Positions 19,451 through 29,811 of a stretch of 64,000 nucleotides of DNA are shown here, piece by piece. A program made the position numbers and the translations under genes. The notes below the pieces were generated by a model. That model did not search any database and was not told the origin of the DNA. It saw only the letters and a program-made list of their open reading frames with translations. The DNA comes from Anthoceros angustus (Eukaryota; Streptophyta; Anthocerotopsida; Anthocerotales; Anthocerotaceae), in assembly GCA_010909165.1 (NCBI GenBank), contig MU008180.1, forward strand, positions 123,884 through 187,883, in the 5' to 3' direction. The number at the start of each line of letters is the position of its first letter. The first letter of the stretch is position 1.

Positions 19451-21064
19451 TTGTCCAGCATCAGCTGTGAAGGTGGTCGCCTGGTTCACCGGCTTTCTGT
19501 AAACCCTCTCCCTGTTACCCTAAGGCCGTGGCACATGGTTTGCCCGTGCCTTTCCTCCCCCAAGGTAGGGTGCGTGAACGTGGATCTGTCCATGCACTCC
19601 CCGGTCCGCTTCTTCCGGGTTGTGCTGTCTTCGTCCTGCAAGAGGATACTGCAATTTTCGGGATCACTGTCCCGTGCCCTGGGTCTGAAGAAGGTATGTG
19701 GTAGGTGTGGGAGATTAGGAAGGTGTCACCGCGCTCCTCCGAAGAAGGGACGATTGGCCACGAATCCGACCGCAACGCCTGCAAGGACCGATGATACAGA
19801 TGAGGATGAGGCCCGTTGTAATTTGCCTCAAGGCGAGAACGGAGTCATGGATGAGAATATATGGAGCGAGCTCCCCACGGATTTGTTGGAGAGGGTTCTA
19901 GCATTTTTGCCGCCTCCGTCTTTCTTCAGGTTCCGAGCTGTATGCAAGAAGTGGGATAAAATCATGTACAACAACAACTTTCTCAATCTGTGCTCGGAGA
20001 TTTCTGCTCACAGGCCATGGTTTGTTATGTTCCAGACAGGGCCCTGTGATGCCGTGGCGGCCTACAACCCGACCTTGAGCAAGTGGCATAGATTTTCGCT
20101 TTCTTTCCTTCCAACCAGGGTGCAAGGGGTCGCAGCCGCAGGAGGCCTCTTATGTTGCAAAGGGGAGGTTGATGGTTACCGCTCTCTCTTTGTCTGCAAC
20201 CCTATTACTAAAACGTGGAGGAGGCTTCCTCCCATGCTGAAAAAGAGGATGGTGCCTATAGTTGGTTTGGTGGTGGACAGAACAACAAAGGCTTACAAGG
20301 TGATCGCTGCAGGGGATGACGTCATGTCGGATGGCCTTAGTGTACGGGACCTTACCACAGAGGTCTATGATTCAGCTACTAACTCGTGGAAGATCAGTGG
20401 TGGGATACCTCCTCGATCAGACTTGGATTTGGCAGTAACCCTTTGTCAAGGGTTTCTGTACGTTGTGACATACTGTCCATATGGAGTGTTGACCTATAGC
20501 ATAGAACATGGGGTCTGGAGAAAAATTGATGCGAGCACCCCGAGGTGTCTAACCACTCCCAGTCTTGTGGAATGTCGAGGGAGGCTTCTTATGGTTGGGG
20601 GTATTGAGAAAAGGAATGTGGTCAAGAGCGTTCGGATATGGGAGCTGCAACGTGACGTAGAGCGGGAAAAAGTGCTGGCAGCTGAGGAACTTGTTGTGAG
20701 GAAGTATCAGAATTCAGGAAAGGTGCCAGGAGCGGAAAATGAGGAATCTCAAAAGCAGGTGGTAGATCCTAGTGCTGAAGCTGTTGGTATTTCGCATGAT
20801 CCTTCTTTGATGAAATACGTGGAAGTGGCGAGGATGCCACACAAGATCAGAAAGGAATTTTTCAAAAAGTCCAGCGACAGGAACTTCAGCTCTGTAGGAC
20901 ATGGGGACCTCATCTGCTTAACTAAATATGAAAGCCCGGAGGTGCTTATATATGATATTTCGAGAAGATCATGGTCCTGGTTACCGAGGTATCCCTCAGA
21001 AGATTTCGAAGGGCACCTGTGGGGCTTTCCGTTTGATCCCAGGATTGATGCTGTAGTATCGTAA
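19451..21064 (+). CDS. F-box protein with kelch/FBA-like C-terminus (LCR / HAWAIIAN SKIRT type)
   Basis: A 537-codon intact frame. The F-box lies at residues 136-180 (ELPTDLLERVLAFLPPPSFF, then FRAVCKKWDKIM) and should bind SKP1 in an SCF ubiquitin ligase. After it come RPWFVMF, AAYNPTLSKWHRFSLSFLP, VAAAGGLLC, VCNPITKTWRRLPPM and EVYDSATNSWKISG, which are kelch/F-box-associated propeller blades recognising substrate. The C-terminus has YVEVARMP, GHGDLICL and SWSWLPRYP, as in the plant LCR (At1g27340) and HWS (At3g61590) families. A strong alternative start is ATG 19,847 (MDENIWSELPTDLLERV), where family members usually begin; the 132 residues before it are Cys/Arg-rich and may be 5' untranslated sequence. 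An insertion-like charged segment (residues about 400-455) separates the last blades. It is the only clearly intact host gene here. The target is unknown. Confidence 0.93.
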   Translation: MSSISCEGGRLVHRLSVNPLPVTLRPWHMVCPCLSSPKVGCVNVDLSMHSPVRFFRVVLSSSCKRILQFSGSLSRALGLKKVCGRCGRLGRCHRAPPKKGRLATNPTATPARTDDTDEDEARCNLPQGENGVMDENIWSELPTDLLERVLAFLPPPSFFRFRAVCKKWDKIMYNNNFLNLCSEISAHRPWFVMFQTGPCDAVAAYNPTLSKWHRFSLSFLPTRVQGVAAAGGLLCCKGEVDGYRSLFVCNPITKTWRRLPPMLKKRMVPIVGLVVDRTTKAYKVIAAGDDVMSDGLSVRDLTTEVYDSATNSWKISGGIPPRSDLDLAVTLCQGFLYVVTYCPYGVLTYSIEHGVWRKIDASTPRCLTTPSLVECRGRLLMVGGIEKRNVVKSVRIWELQRDVEREKVLAAEELVVRKYQNSGKVPGAENEESQKQVVDPSAEAVGISHDPSLMKYVEVARMPHKIRKEFFKKSSDRNFSSVGHGDLICLTKYESPEVLIYDISRRSWSWLPRYPSEDFEGHLWGFPFDPRIDAVVS

Positions 21065-21584
21065 GCAGGAGACACCGATGAAATAACTTAACACTCTTTG
21101 GGTGTTGAGCTGGAGGTCGCTGACATGGTGCTCTTTGCAATAATCATTGATGCAGACGGAGCAGCGTAGGACCTCATGTGGGTACGTTACGACATTGTAC
21201 TATGAAAGGCGGAGAGGCCAAGAATTATTTGTAGAGTATGTAGAGCTCCTTCGGAGCATCCCTTTAGCTGGACAGTGATCCGACAGATCTCTCCTTAGCG
21301 TTGCTCACGGTTGAAGGGCAAAGTTGAAAGCTTTCTCAGATTGTTCCTGAAGATGTCGATGTAAGGTGACATGATCCATGACGAGTTAAAACAGGGACGA
21401 CTTTTAGCCTTTGGTCACGGGCGAACATGCACTGTGAAGGCGGTGCTCAGAGTTTGTTGGCCTCGTTGTCTTCAGCGCCAGCCGCAGGGATTGCGCCTCG
21501 CCGCCTAGGTTTGAGGTAGCTGCCCTTGTAGCACCGGTACTGCTATGCCTTCACCGTCCGAGTTCAGTAGAAACTGAAACCCAA
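21065..21584. other. 3' flank of the F-box gene
   Basis: Probably holds the 3' untranslated region. No canonical AATAAA signal was seen. No gene was found up to the start of the duplicated block. Confidence 0.4.
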
Positions 21585-22870
21585 AGCTCTGAAGAGATAT
21601 CATGCTCGAGGTTAGGTACCTGTCCTTAAATGATGAACATAAAGAGGACGATGGTAGTACCCTAAATGTTGCCAGGAGAATGCACCTGATCGAGCTGACG
21701 AACTGAATTGTCTCGTCCTTCTGGCCCAAAGCGCGATTGCAAATTGCAATGGCACACTCCTTCCCGCGAGGGAAGGATAGTACCGGGCTACCCCCTTGCA
21801 GCCGACTTCGCCTCGACAACTGCCAGGGCTGACGCAGCCAGCGATGTCGCGAGCAACCCGACAGAAATTCTCGGTCCCATTGGGTGCATACATAACTAGA
21901 TGTGTAATTGTGTATGTCTATATGCAGGATAAACCTGGGACTTACATAACTAGATACATATGTATGTCAACTTGAGTCGCGCGTGTCCATTGTGCTGGTA
22001 CGAAGGATAAAAGGTACGTATTTATTACATATAGTTCCAAAATAAATAGATAAAATTTAAATATTACTATTATATATATAATTTATTTTTTATTTTCAGA
22101 TTTTTTTGTTCATATTTATGTTATAAAAGTGCACTTAGGGTTGGTCGAATTACAAGGGTGCAATAAACTAGCTCTATGAGGTCAACCTTGCGCTGGAAAC
22201 CGGTGTTATGAGGTACATATGAGATTCAGACAATTGTACATATGAGATTCAGACAATTGTGACACTCTCTACAACAGAAGCTGAGTATGTCTTTTTGACT
22301 CATTTTACCAAGGAAACTAGTTGATATAGTAAATTATAAATAGAATTGAGGTGTCTTCTGTAAGGAGAAACGCGAAAATCAGAGTACCGTACCCCGAAGG
22401 ATGATTTGGCATTAATTAATTAAAATTAGTAAAAGTTGAAAATCCAGAAATTACTATACTCAAAACTCCCAATGTCTAAAAATTTGCAAGTTTAGAATGC
22501 CAAAAACAAGGAAACTAGGGTCTGTGTGGGAAATTAGGGCTTGTTTAGGGGAGGTCTATACATATCTATTAATTCCACATAGACCCCTTGTCTTTACCTT
22601 TTCCAGTTCAACCTTTTGCGAGGCATGTCAGTTAAGCAAGGCCTCTTCTTTACCTTTTTTGGACAAGTTTCCCACTGACTAATGGCCTCCACATCATACA
22701 TAGTGAAATTTAGGCCCATGTCAACGACTTCCTTTGTGGTCCAGATTATTTTCTCACTTTCATTGATGAGTGGACTAGATGCTGCTTTTCCATTGCGACA
22801 CCTGTCCCTCCCAACAACCTAGTATTGAAACTGCGCTACTTCAAGATGGAATCAGGGGCAATCACCTAGT
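21585..22870. repeat. 1.29 kb tandem duplication, copy 1
   Basis: Begins at CTCTGAAGAGATATCATGCT and restarts at about 22,872. It contains a GC-rich part (to 21,890), an AT-rich middle with TATATATAATTTATTTTTTA, and a copia integrase remnant (from 22,497). Compared with copy 2, it differs by about twenty short gaps and only a few substitutions. Confidence 0.9.
22497..22860 (+). pseudogene. Copia pre-integrase/integrase remnant, copy 1
   Basis: Encodes STFCEACQLSKASSLPFLDK followed, after gaps, by remnants of HSEICGPMSTTSF. This is the copia zinc/integrase start (CxxC then H-D-CGPM form). More damaged than copy 2: GLLHIIHSEICGPM has lost several short pieces near 22,680-22,720. Confidence 0.8.
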
Positions 22871-24150
22871 TTCTCTGAAGAGATATCATGCTCGAGGTTA
22901 GGTACCTGTCCTTAAATGATGAACATAAAGAGGACGATGGTAGTACCCTAAATGTTGCCAGGAGAATGCACCTGATCGAGCTGACGAACTGAATTGTCTC
23001 GTCCTTCTGGCCCAAAGCGCGATTGCAAATTGCAATGGCACTCCTTCCCGCGAGGGAAGGATAGTACCAGGCTACCCTTGCAGCCGACTTCGCCTCGACA
23101 ACTGCCAGGGCTGACGCAGCCAGCGATGTCGCGAGCAACCGACAGAAATTCTCGGTCCCATTGGGTGCATACATAACTAGATGTGTAATTGTGTATGTCT
23201 ATATGCAGGATAAACCTGGGACTTACATAACTAGATACATATGTATGTCAACTTGAGTCGCGCGTGTCCATTGTGCTGGTACGAAGGATAAAAGGTACGT
23301 ATTTATTACATATAGTTCCAAAATAAATAGATAAAATTTAAATATTACTATTATATATATAATTTATTTTTATTTTCAGATTTTTGTTCATATTTATGTT
23401 ATAAAAGTGCACTTAGGGTTGGTCGAATTACAAGGGTGCAATAAACTAGCTCTATGAGGTCAACCTTTGGAAACCCAGGTTATGAGGTACATATGAGATT
23501 GAGACAATTGTACATATGAGATTGAACAATTGTGACACTCTCTACAATGTGTTGTCTAGTATGTCTTTTGACTCATTTACCAAGGAAACTAGTTGATATA
23601 GTAAATTATAAATAGAATTGAGGTGTCTTCTGTAAGGAGAAACGCGAAAATCAGAGTACCCTACCCCGAAGGATGATTTGGCATTAATTAATTAAAATTA
23701 GTAAAAGTTGAAAATCCAGAAATTACTATACTCAAAACTCCCAATGTCTAAAAATTTGCAAGTTTAGAATGCCGAAAACAAGGAAACTAGGGTCTGTGTG
23801 GGAAATTAGGGCTTGTTTAGGGGAGGTCTATACATATCTATTAATTCCACATAGACCCCTTGTCTTTACCTTTTCCAGTTCAACCTTTTGCGAGGCATGT
23901 CAGTTAAGCAAGGCCTCTTCTTTACCTTTTTTGGACAAGTTTCCCACTACAGCTAATGGCCTCCTGCACATCATACATAGTGAAATTTGTGGGCCCATGT
24001 CAACGACTTCCTTTGGTGGTCCAGATTATTTTCTCACTTTCATTGATGAGTGGACTAGGTACTGTACCGTTTTTCCATTGCGACACCCACTGTCCCTCCC
24101 AACAACCTAGTATTGAAACCTGCGCTACTTCAAGATGGAATCAGGGAGCA
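22871..24150. repeat. 1.29 kb tandem duplication, copy 2
   Basis: The second copy of the block at 21,585. Offset is about 1,286 bp at the start and about 1,290 bp at the end, so gaps in the two copies nearly balance. Confidence 0.9.
23769..24110 (+). pseudogene. Copia pre-integrase/integrase remnant, copy 2
   Basis: A 113-codon frame with STFCEACQLSKASSLPFLDK, GLLHIIHSEICGPMSTTSFG and GPDYFLTFIDEWTRYCTVF. It has the copia integrase start including both early acidic positions (HSE in place of HTD, and FIDEWTR). It is unlike the copia at 3370-6410, so a separate family. No RT or gag accompanies it. Confidence 0.85.
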
Positions 24151-25850
24151 GCTCCATTGTGGTTTCTACTGGGCAGAATTGCACCTTACCCATGCCACAA
24201 GTCGAGCAACTGCCCAGGCCTGCAAACATGCAAGGTTGTGCCAGCTTGCATCCGCACCCTTCTCACATAAGGCAGTTTCACACAACAACCTTACAGAGGC
24301 AACACATGTTTACTTGCACTACACTGGAGTCCATCAGCTCCGCGCCCTACGTGAGCACATGTTTCACAGGTGCAATGGCAACCCCCACGAGGATGAACCC
24401 TTGAAAGCCCACCTCGCAGTGCATTGAAAGCATCCTTAAGGAAAGCCATTTCCACATGATAACGGCAGCAACACAAATTCCGCTCCTGCAGGCTCTTCAC
24501 AAAATATGGCTTCAACTTCTCAAAGCTATGTTGTCCAACTTGAATCTTTGGGTGCTCCGCGCAAAACCGCAGGTAAAATCTAGTCCGCATGCGTGAATGA
24601 CAGTGGGTTTGTTAGAACTAGATCGAACGGTGCATCAGCACTTGAAACCACACATATTTCACAATCTCACCAGAAACAATCACAACCCATACTATCCCAA
24701 CCCTTAATAGCCATAGAAGCAATGTTAGCTCCAAACCACTTGAACAAATAGCCTAGTACATCACAGCATCGCCCAAGTCCAGGACAAAACACGATAATAT
24801 TTAAAGGGGCTTAATATACATGAAGGGGCTTTTGGGCCTATTATACGTGGAAGGGGGTTTCTAATGGGCACTGAACACAGCATTCCGAGCACATCCGTAA
24901 AAAATACCTTGAAAAATAGGGCCGCATATGACTAGAGTTGAGGAATTTGCCTCTGCGGAAACCCTTATAAGGTTCCACAGCTGGACAACCATCCGTGTTT
25001 ACGTCATTTTGATGCCCATGTTCGGCCACCAGTTCTGGAGGTACATAATTAAAAAAATATAAAAAAATATACAGCACGAGTAATAAACATGGCCTGAGTG
25101 CTCATATGGTTCAAAAGTAATATGGACTTGCCACTAGGGCATAATGCTCGTGTTGTTTTACATCTTAACGGAGAAGTGGACCGTTTCCAAGAGGCAATAG
25201 GGCAATTAGACGCGAGCATGCTGGCGCTCAATGGCACCGGCATGCCGGCGCTAGTGGGTCCACACCGTGTGGTGGACTGGCTCAAATGAACATAGGGTGG
25301 ACAAGTGCCCTCTTGTAACATGTAATTATACATACTGTATAGCAGTTTGGCCAAAGCTGGCTTCAGGTTGCACTAATCGAAAAATACCACCACCATATAC
25401 CACCACCATAAAAGGCAGCAGCCGTAAACTATTCTACAGTGGACAGGGTCCACAGAGTCTTGTAGTATGTGCGACTCATTAGGAAATGTCTGGTGCCTAA
25501 GTACACACATGGAAGGGTGTAGGCACGCCGGGAGATAACGCATGATATGAATATTGGATAAGGGCGCCGGTATGTTGACGCCCTTTCGAGGGACTATGAG
25601 GGGATAAGAGGGCATGAGGGAGCAAAAGGGCATGCGGGCACCGGCGTGCCGATGCCTTTTGAGGGACTATGAGGGGTGTGGACAAGGGAAGAACGGTAGA
25701 CTCCCCCTTAGGAAGGTAATAGGAGTTGTTTTTGTTTTTTTTGGGTGTTTGGTGTGAGGAATAAGACGGTAGAGGAAGAAAATAAGGCTGAACGGACCTA
25801 ATCGCGATGGACGGGGAAGACGTGAGGAAGGGGCCTCGCTAGACAACGTC
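24151..25850. other. Intergenic stretch without a recognised gene; short GC palindromes
   Basis: Short ORFs on both strands carry no domain I know. A perfect palindrome CCGGCATGCCGG lies at 25,237-25,248. Related GC-rich motifs flank CCTTTTGAGGGACTATGAGG at about 25,583-25,602 and 25,656-25,676, a pair of ~40-bp direct repeats. An A/T run (AATTAAAAAAATATAAAAAA) sits near 25,047. The repeats may be parts of small non-autonomous elements. Confidence 0.45.
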
Positions 25851-25879
25851 GTGAACTCCGGAGCGACTCTGGAGGAACT

Positions 25880-27530
25880 CCGGAGCAGATTAGGGTGAAG
25901 TCCGATGGAAGGAGTGACCGGAGAACGGGCGTGGAGCGTAATTTGCAAGACACGGCGGTGCCAGTGGATGATGACATGGCGGACCGGGACGCGGAGTTGT
26001 CGGCCGTTATAAGGGGAGGTATCTACGACCCAAGGACATGCGCCAAGAAGGCGGCGAGCGTACATGTGGACTACGGACTTCCCTTGGGGGTTAAGAAATA
26101 AGTAGGGTTTTGTTTTTTCGTAGGAGGCGGAGGATAAAATAAGGCGGAAAGGAGGAATAAGCATGGATAGCACCGACCGACTCGAGTATACTCCGGACTC
26201 GGAGTGGCAACGACACTACCTACTATGGCTGCACCGACTACGCCGGGTAACGGATAAGTCCGGACCCACTCCAGTCAAAGCAGGATAAGTACGCCAGGAA
26301 AGTAACTTAGAAGTTGAGCCGTGAGGATGACTAGGCGGCGCCACGGACGGCCCCGAGTGGAGGTCGGGCAGGCCAGACTGACCTGCTGGGGCCGCAGGCA
26401 GTATTCACGCGACCCGCGGCGAAGGCCGAGTAAGCGGGCGTAAGGCGAGTAAGCGGGCGTAAGGTCGAGAATAAGCCATGCGGACCTCTGGCGATTCTGG
26501 ACGAAGGCGCCTTCCCGCCCGTTACTCCCAAAGGCGCGGCGAAGGGAAGGTCATGCACAGCCTCGAGACACAGCCTGCGCCCGCAACCCGGCTCTCTGGC
26601 GCTATCTCTTTGAGCGCCCAAGCACCTTCGAGCGTGGTTCACCGGGTTGGAGCAACGAACGCGGGCGAGGAGGCGATCGCGCCGAACTCCGGGCGACTGG
26701 AGGAACTCGGGGCGGTTAGGGTGAAGTCCGATGGAAGGAGGAGAGCAGGCGTGGGCGTAATGTGAAGCAAGACACCCCGGGCGGTGCAAGTGGATGGCCA
26801 GCATCACGGCGGACCGGGACGCGGAGTTGTCGGCCGTTATAAGGCGGGGAGGTATCTGACCCAAGGACATGCGCCAAGAAGGCGGCGTACATGTGGACTA
26901 CGGACTTCCCTTGAGTTAAGAAAATAAGTAGGGTTTTGTTTTTTCGTAGGAGGCGGAGGATAAAATAAGGCGGAAAGGAGGAATAAGCATGGATAGCACT
27001 CCGGTGCACTCGGAGTATACTCGGACTCGGAGTGGGCAACGTACCCGGACCTACTATGGCCGGACTACGTCGGAGTAGCAGGATAAGTCCGGACCCACTC
27101 CAGTCAAAGCAGGATAAATCGCCGAGTAACTTAGAAGTTGAGCCGTGAGGGCAGACTAGCGGCGCCACGTGGGCCGGAGTGGAGGTCGGGCATGCGGGCC
27201 GTAGCCTTGCAGGCCGTTATAGCGGTATTCGCCCGCGGGCTGGCGGCGGCGTAAAACTGGCAGCGTAAGGCGAGTAAGCGGGCGTAAAAATAAGCCATGA
27301 GACCTCTGGCGATTCACAGACGAGGCGCCTTCAGCCCGGTTACTCCCAAAGGCGCGGCGAAGGAAGGTCATTCGCGAGACAATTCTCGCGATCTCTTGCG
27401 CTCCAAACCCGGCTCTGGCGCTATCTCTTTGGCGCCCAAGCACCTTCGGCGTGGTTCCGGGTTGGAGCGGCGAGCGGCGAGGAGGCGCATCGTGCCGGTG
27501 AACTCGGTCGGCGGCTACGGCAACAGGAGG
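25880..27530. repeat. ~0.82 kb tandem duplication in GC-rich retroelement-like DNA
   Basis: AGGGTGAAGTCCGATGGAAG occurs at about 25,890 and 26,709. Shared downstream blocks include GGACCGGGACGCGGAGTTGT, AGTAGGGTTTTGTTTTTTCG, GAGGATAAAATAAGGCGGAA and TTACTCCCAAAGGCGCGGCG (about 26,512 and 27,341). Copies differ by short gaps. CGGAGT/ACTCCG inverted motifs (ACTCCGGACTCGGAGT at about 26,190) cluster in it. It may be LTR or leader sequence of the plus-strand element that follows. Confidence 0.75.
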
Positions 27531-27599
27531 CAGGCGATGGCACCCAAAAAGCTGCGGAAGTTTGGGAGCCATGGAACCTCGTAGCGCAACATTGTGACC

Positions 27600-28425
27600 C
27601 GCGCTATCCGGACTTTGGGCCCGGCCGGAGGAAGCGGGAGAATTAGTGAGGAGTGGCACTGGATGTGTTCCACGGTCCGGACGCTCGACTGGCTACCCGT
27701 CCGGAGTTCCCAAGATGTTGGCGGTCAACAAGGAGGTTCGGTCCAAGAACCTCCGGGAGGACCCGAGGCGATGGACCTTGGAGGTCCTGAGGGCGGCCTA
27801 CAACCGCCCAAAGGAGGAAGAAGGGGGTGTGGTGCCAGAGCCCCTCAAGGCGAAGGGAAAGATAGGGCCGGCAACAGCGGCGATGCTGAGGCCTGGAACG
27901 CAGAGGACAACCAACGGCTGGTTGATATCCGACTCTTGGGCGGTCGAGTAAGGCGGTAGCCGGATCATTGTCCATTGAACTCGCCACCAAGGTGGATCAC
28001 CTTGGTGATAACTGCTGGTATTTCTCGCATGCGCTACCGGGAAGAGGCGGACGGGAAGGATTATCTTCGCCTGCGGCCGAGGCCCGCAAGCTCAGGAGCG
28101 AGAAGCCCTCGCCATCTGGGCTGTCCCCATACCTGATCCATGTATGGGGACATTTCGAGCTCCTGAAGGAGGGAGAGCTTGAGCGGGCGCTCCGGAAAGG
28201 ACTGGAGGCCCTGCCGGAAGTGGAGCGTGCAAGGGCGCCCGAGGTGGGGGCCGACCCTCTAAGGCCAAACGGACCCGGGAGGAGGACGACTGGGAGGGAA
28301 TTCCGGACTCCATACGTCTGGAACGGACCCCCTCACCACCCAGGGAAGTATGGGAGGAAATCCCCGCTTCCCTCCTCCTGGTGCCCCCGAGCAGCCCAAG
28401 CAGAGGCGGCCCCAACTCAATAGCC
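27600..28425 (+). pseudogene. Plus-strand retroelement ORF remnant (SPYL-H--HFELL domain)
   Basis: Two overlapping frames give VRSKNLREDPRRWTLEVLRA followed by PSPSGLSPYLIHVWGHFELL and LERALRKGLEALPEVERAR. This form resembles a domain found in extra ORFs of plant LTR retrotransposons. The family link is inference from pattern only. It precedes the coiled-coil ORF, as would fit one decayed polyprotein. Confidence 0.4.
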
Positions 28426-29100
28426 CACCACCACCACAACCACACCATGGAGCCTCGACGGAGGGAACCAAGAGACGCAAGACACACAACGCAAGACCTC
28501 GACGGTGCCAAGATTCTACCGCCTACCTGAGTGGCAAGAAGCGGACCGGGAGGAGGCGAGGAGGGCGTAAAGGACGCCTGTGAGCAGGAGGTCACCGCAG
28601 CACTGCACTGAGCCGGGTCCTGCCTCCGATGTGAAGAGGCAAAAGGCTTGCTCCCGACCCTCGAGGCCAAGCGGACCGGGAGGAGGCGGGAGGTCCGGAC
28701 TCCATCGTGCAGGCGGACCCCTCACCACCCAGGGAAGTATGGGAGAAATCGCTTCCCTCCTCACAGTGCCCGGGCGGCCGGTCTGGCGGGCGGCCCCAAC
28801 TCAATAGCCCGGCCTGACCACAACCACGGCGGCCGTGGAAGAGGCAAACGCAAGGCAGCGTCTACCAGCCGCACCTCGTGCCGGTGCCCCACCCTTGCAG
28901 GTGCTGAGAAGGCGGTAAGGAGGCGAAGGGCCTTGCCGAGGCGAGAGGTCATGGCGCCGGGCAGTCTGTCTCCGGCGGAAGAGGCAAAAGGCTTGCTCCG
29001 GACCCCTCACCTCCTCCGAGCCCTGTGAGAAAAAGGCGGAGAAGGAACTCGCGGCCAAAAGGGCCAAGGAGGGTGAAGCCCGAGTCAAGACTCAGACCTA
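28425..29100 (+). other. GC-rich, frame-broken linker of the plus-strand retroelement
   Basis: Contains two partial copies of a ~350-bp segment: CACCACCCAGGGAAGTATGG at about 28,333 and 28,724, and GAGGCAAAAGGCTTGCTCCG-like sequence at about 28,636 and 28,980. All long ORFs here are short, Arg/Pro-rich and frame-conflicting. No domain seen. Confidence 0.4.
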
Positions 29101-29172
29101 AGGGTCCCGATTAGGTCCGAGAACCCACCGACTTACTCCTGACTGCGGTATGGAGGTCCTGGCGGACATGAA

Positions 29173-29811
29173 ATGCCGCTCCCTACGGACTTTGTGGGAG
29201 CCTCACCAGTGGCGGCCGTGGAAGAAACACGGCGGGTCCTGGCTACCGTCATGGACGGTATGCTTTGGGGTCTCTGCGGGATGGCCGAGAAGACCCAGGA
29301 GGTAGAAGCCACCCGGAGGCGTATGGTACTCCTCCAGGAGCAGTTGGAGGGGGCCCAGGAGGCAAGGAGGAAGGCCGAAGCTCTCGGCCGAATTGAGGAA
29401 GGGAAACGCCGGGAGGCCGAGAGGGAAGTCTGGTCCATTCGCAAGGACCGGACTAAATTCCTTCAGCTGGAGGAGCAGCTGAAGCAGGCTAAGGAGGCCC
29501 AAGCGCGGGCTGAGGACCTCTGCAGGCGGAGAGGGGTAGCGCAGCAGGAGGCGGAAGAGGCCCGGGCGCAAGCGGAGAGGGCTCGGGACCTGGCGGAGGC
29601 GGCCCGACTAGACCAGAGCTGTCGAGAGGCCGTGAAGGTGGCCAAGGAGGCGGCCACGCAGCCGACCGCGATCACTATCGGCGTGATCGGGTGGAGGGAG
29701 GCTACCAGCCACGCCAATCAAGGCCGAGCAGCAAGAGAGCAAGCACGGACGAGCCGCGAAACACCGGAGGCCAAGACCCGGAAATCGGGGACCCTGTGGC
29801 GCAGGAGGTAG
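29173..29811 (+). CDS. Coiled-coil ORF of the plus-strand retroelement
   Basis: A 212-codon open frame. Residues about 14-160 are almost continuous heptad-like, Glu/Arg/Ala/Leu-rich sequence (VVAAVEETRRVLA-like start, RRRMVLLQEQLEGAQEARRK, FLQLEEQLKQAKEAQARAED, EEARAQAERARDLAEAARLD). That predicts a long coiled coil, likely for self-association. Similar coiled-coil ORFs occur near the LTRs of both minus-strand gypsy elements here. Real start and end are uncertain, since flanking DNA is frame-broken. Degenerate partial copies follow to 31,630 (for example the HVEEAIQQVDSDFAYYHAE segment at about 30,500 and 31,550). Confidence 0.5.
   Translation: MPLPTDFVGASPVAAVEETRRVLATVMDGMLWGLCGMAEKTQEVEATRRRMVLLQEQLEGAQEARRKAEALGRIEEGKRREAEREVWSIRKDRTKFLQLEEQLKQAKEAQARAEDLCRRRGVAQQEAEEARAQAERARDLAEAARLDQSCREAVKVAKEAATQPTAITIGVIGWREATSHANQGRAAREQARTSRETPEAKTRKSGTLWRRR

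Noticed and set aside
19694-19700. GTATGT as an intron donor in the F-box gene
   Set aside because: The frame is open through the region and no good acceptor lies before the F-box; it may simply be coding or 5' untranslated sequence.
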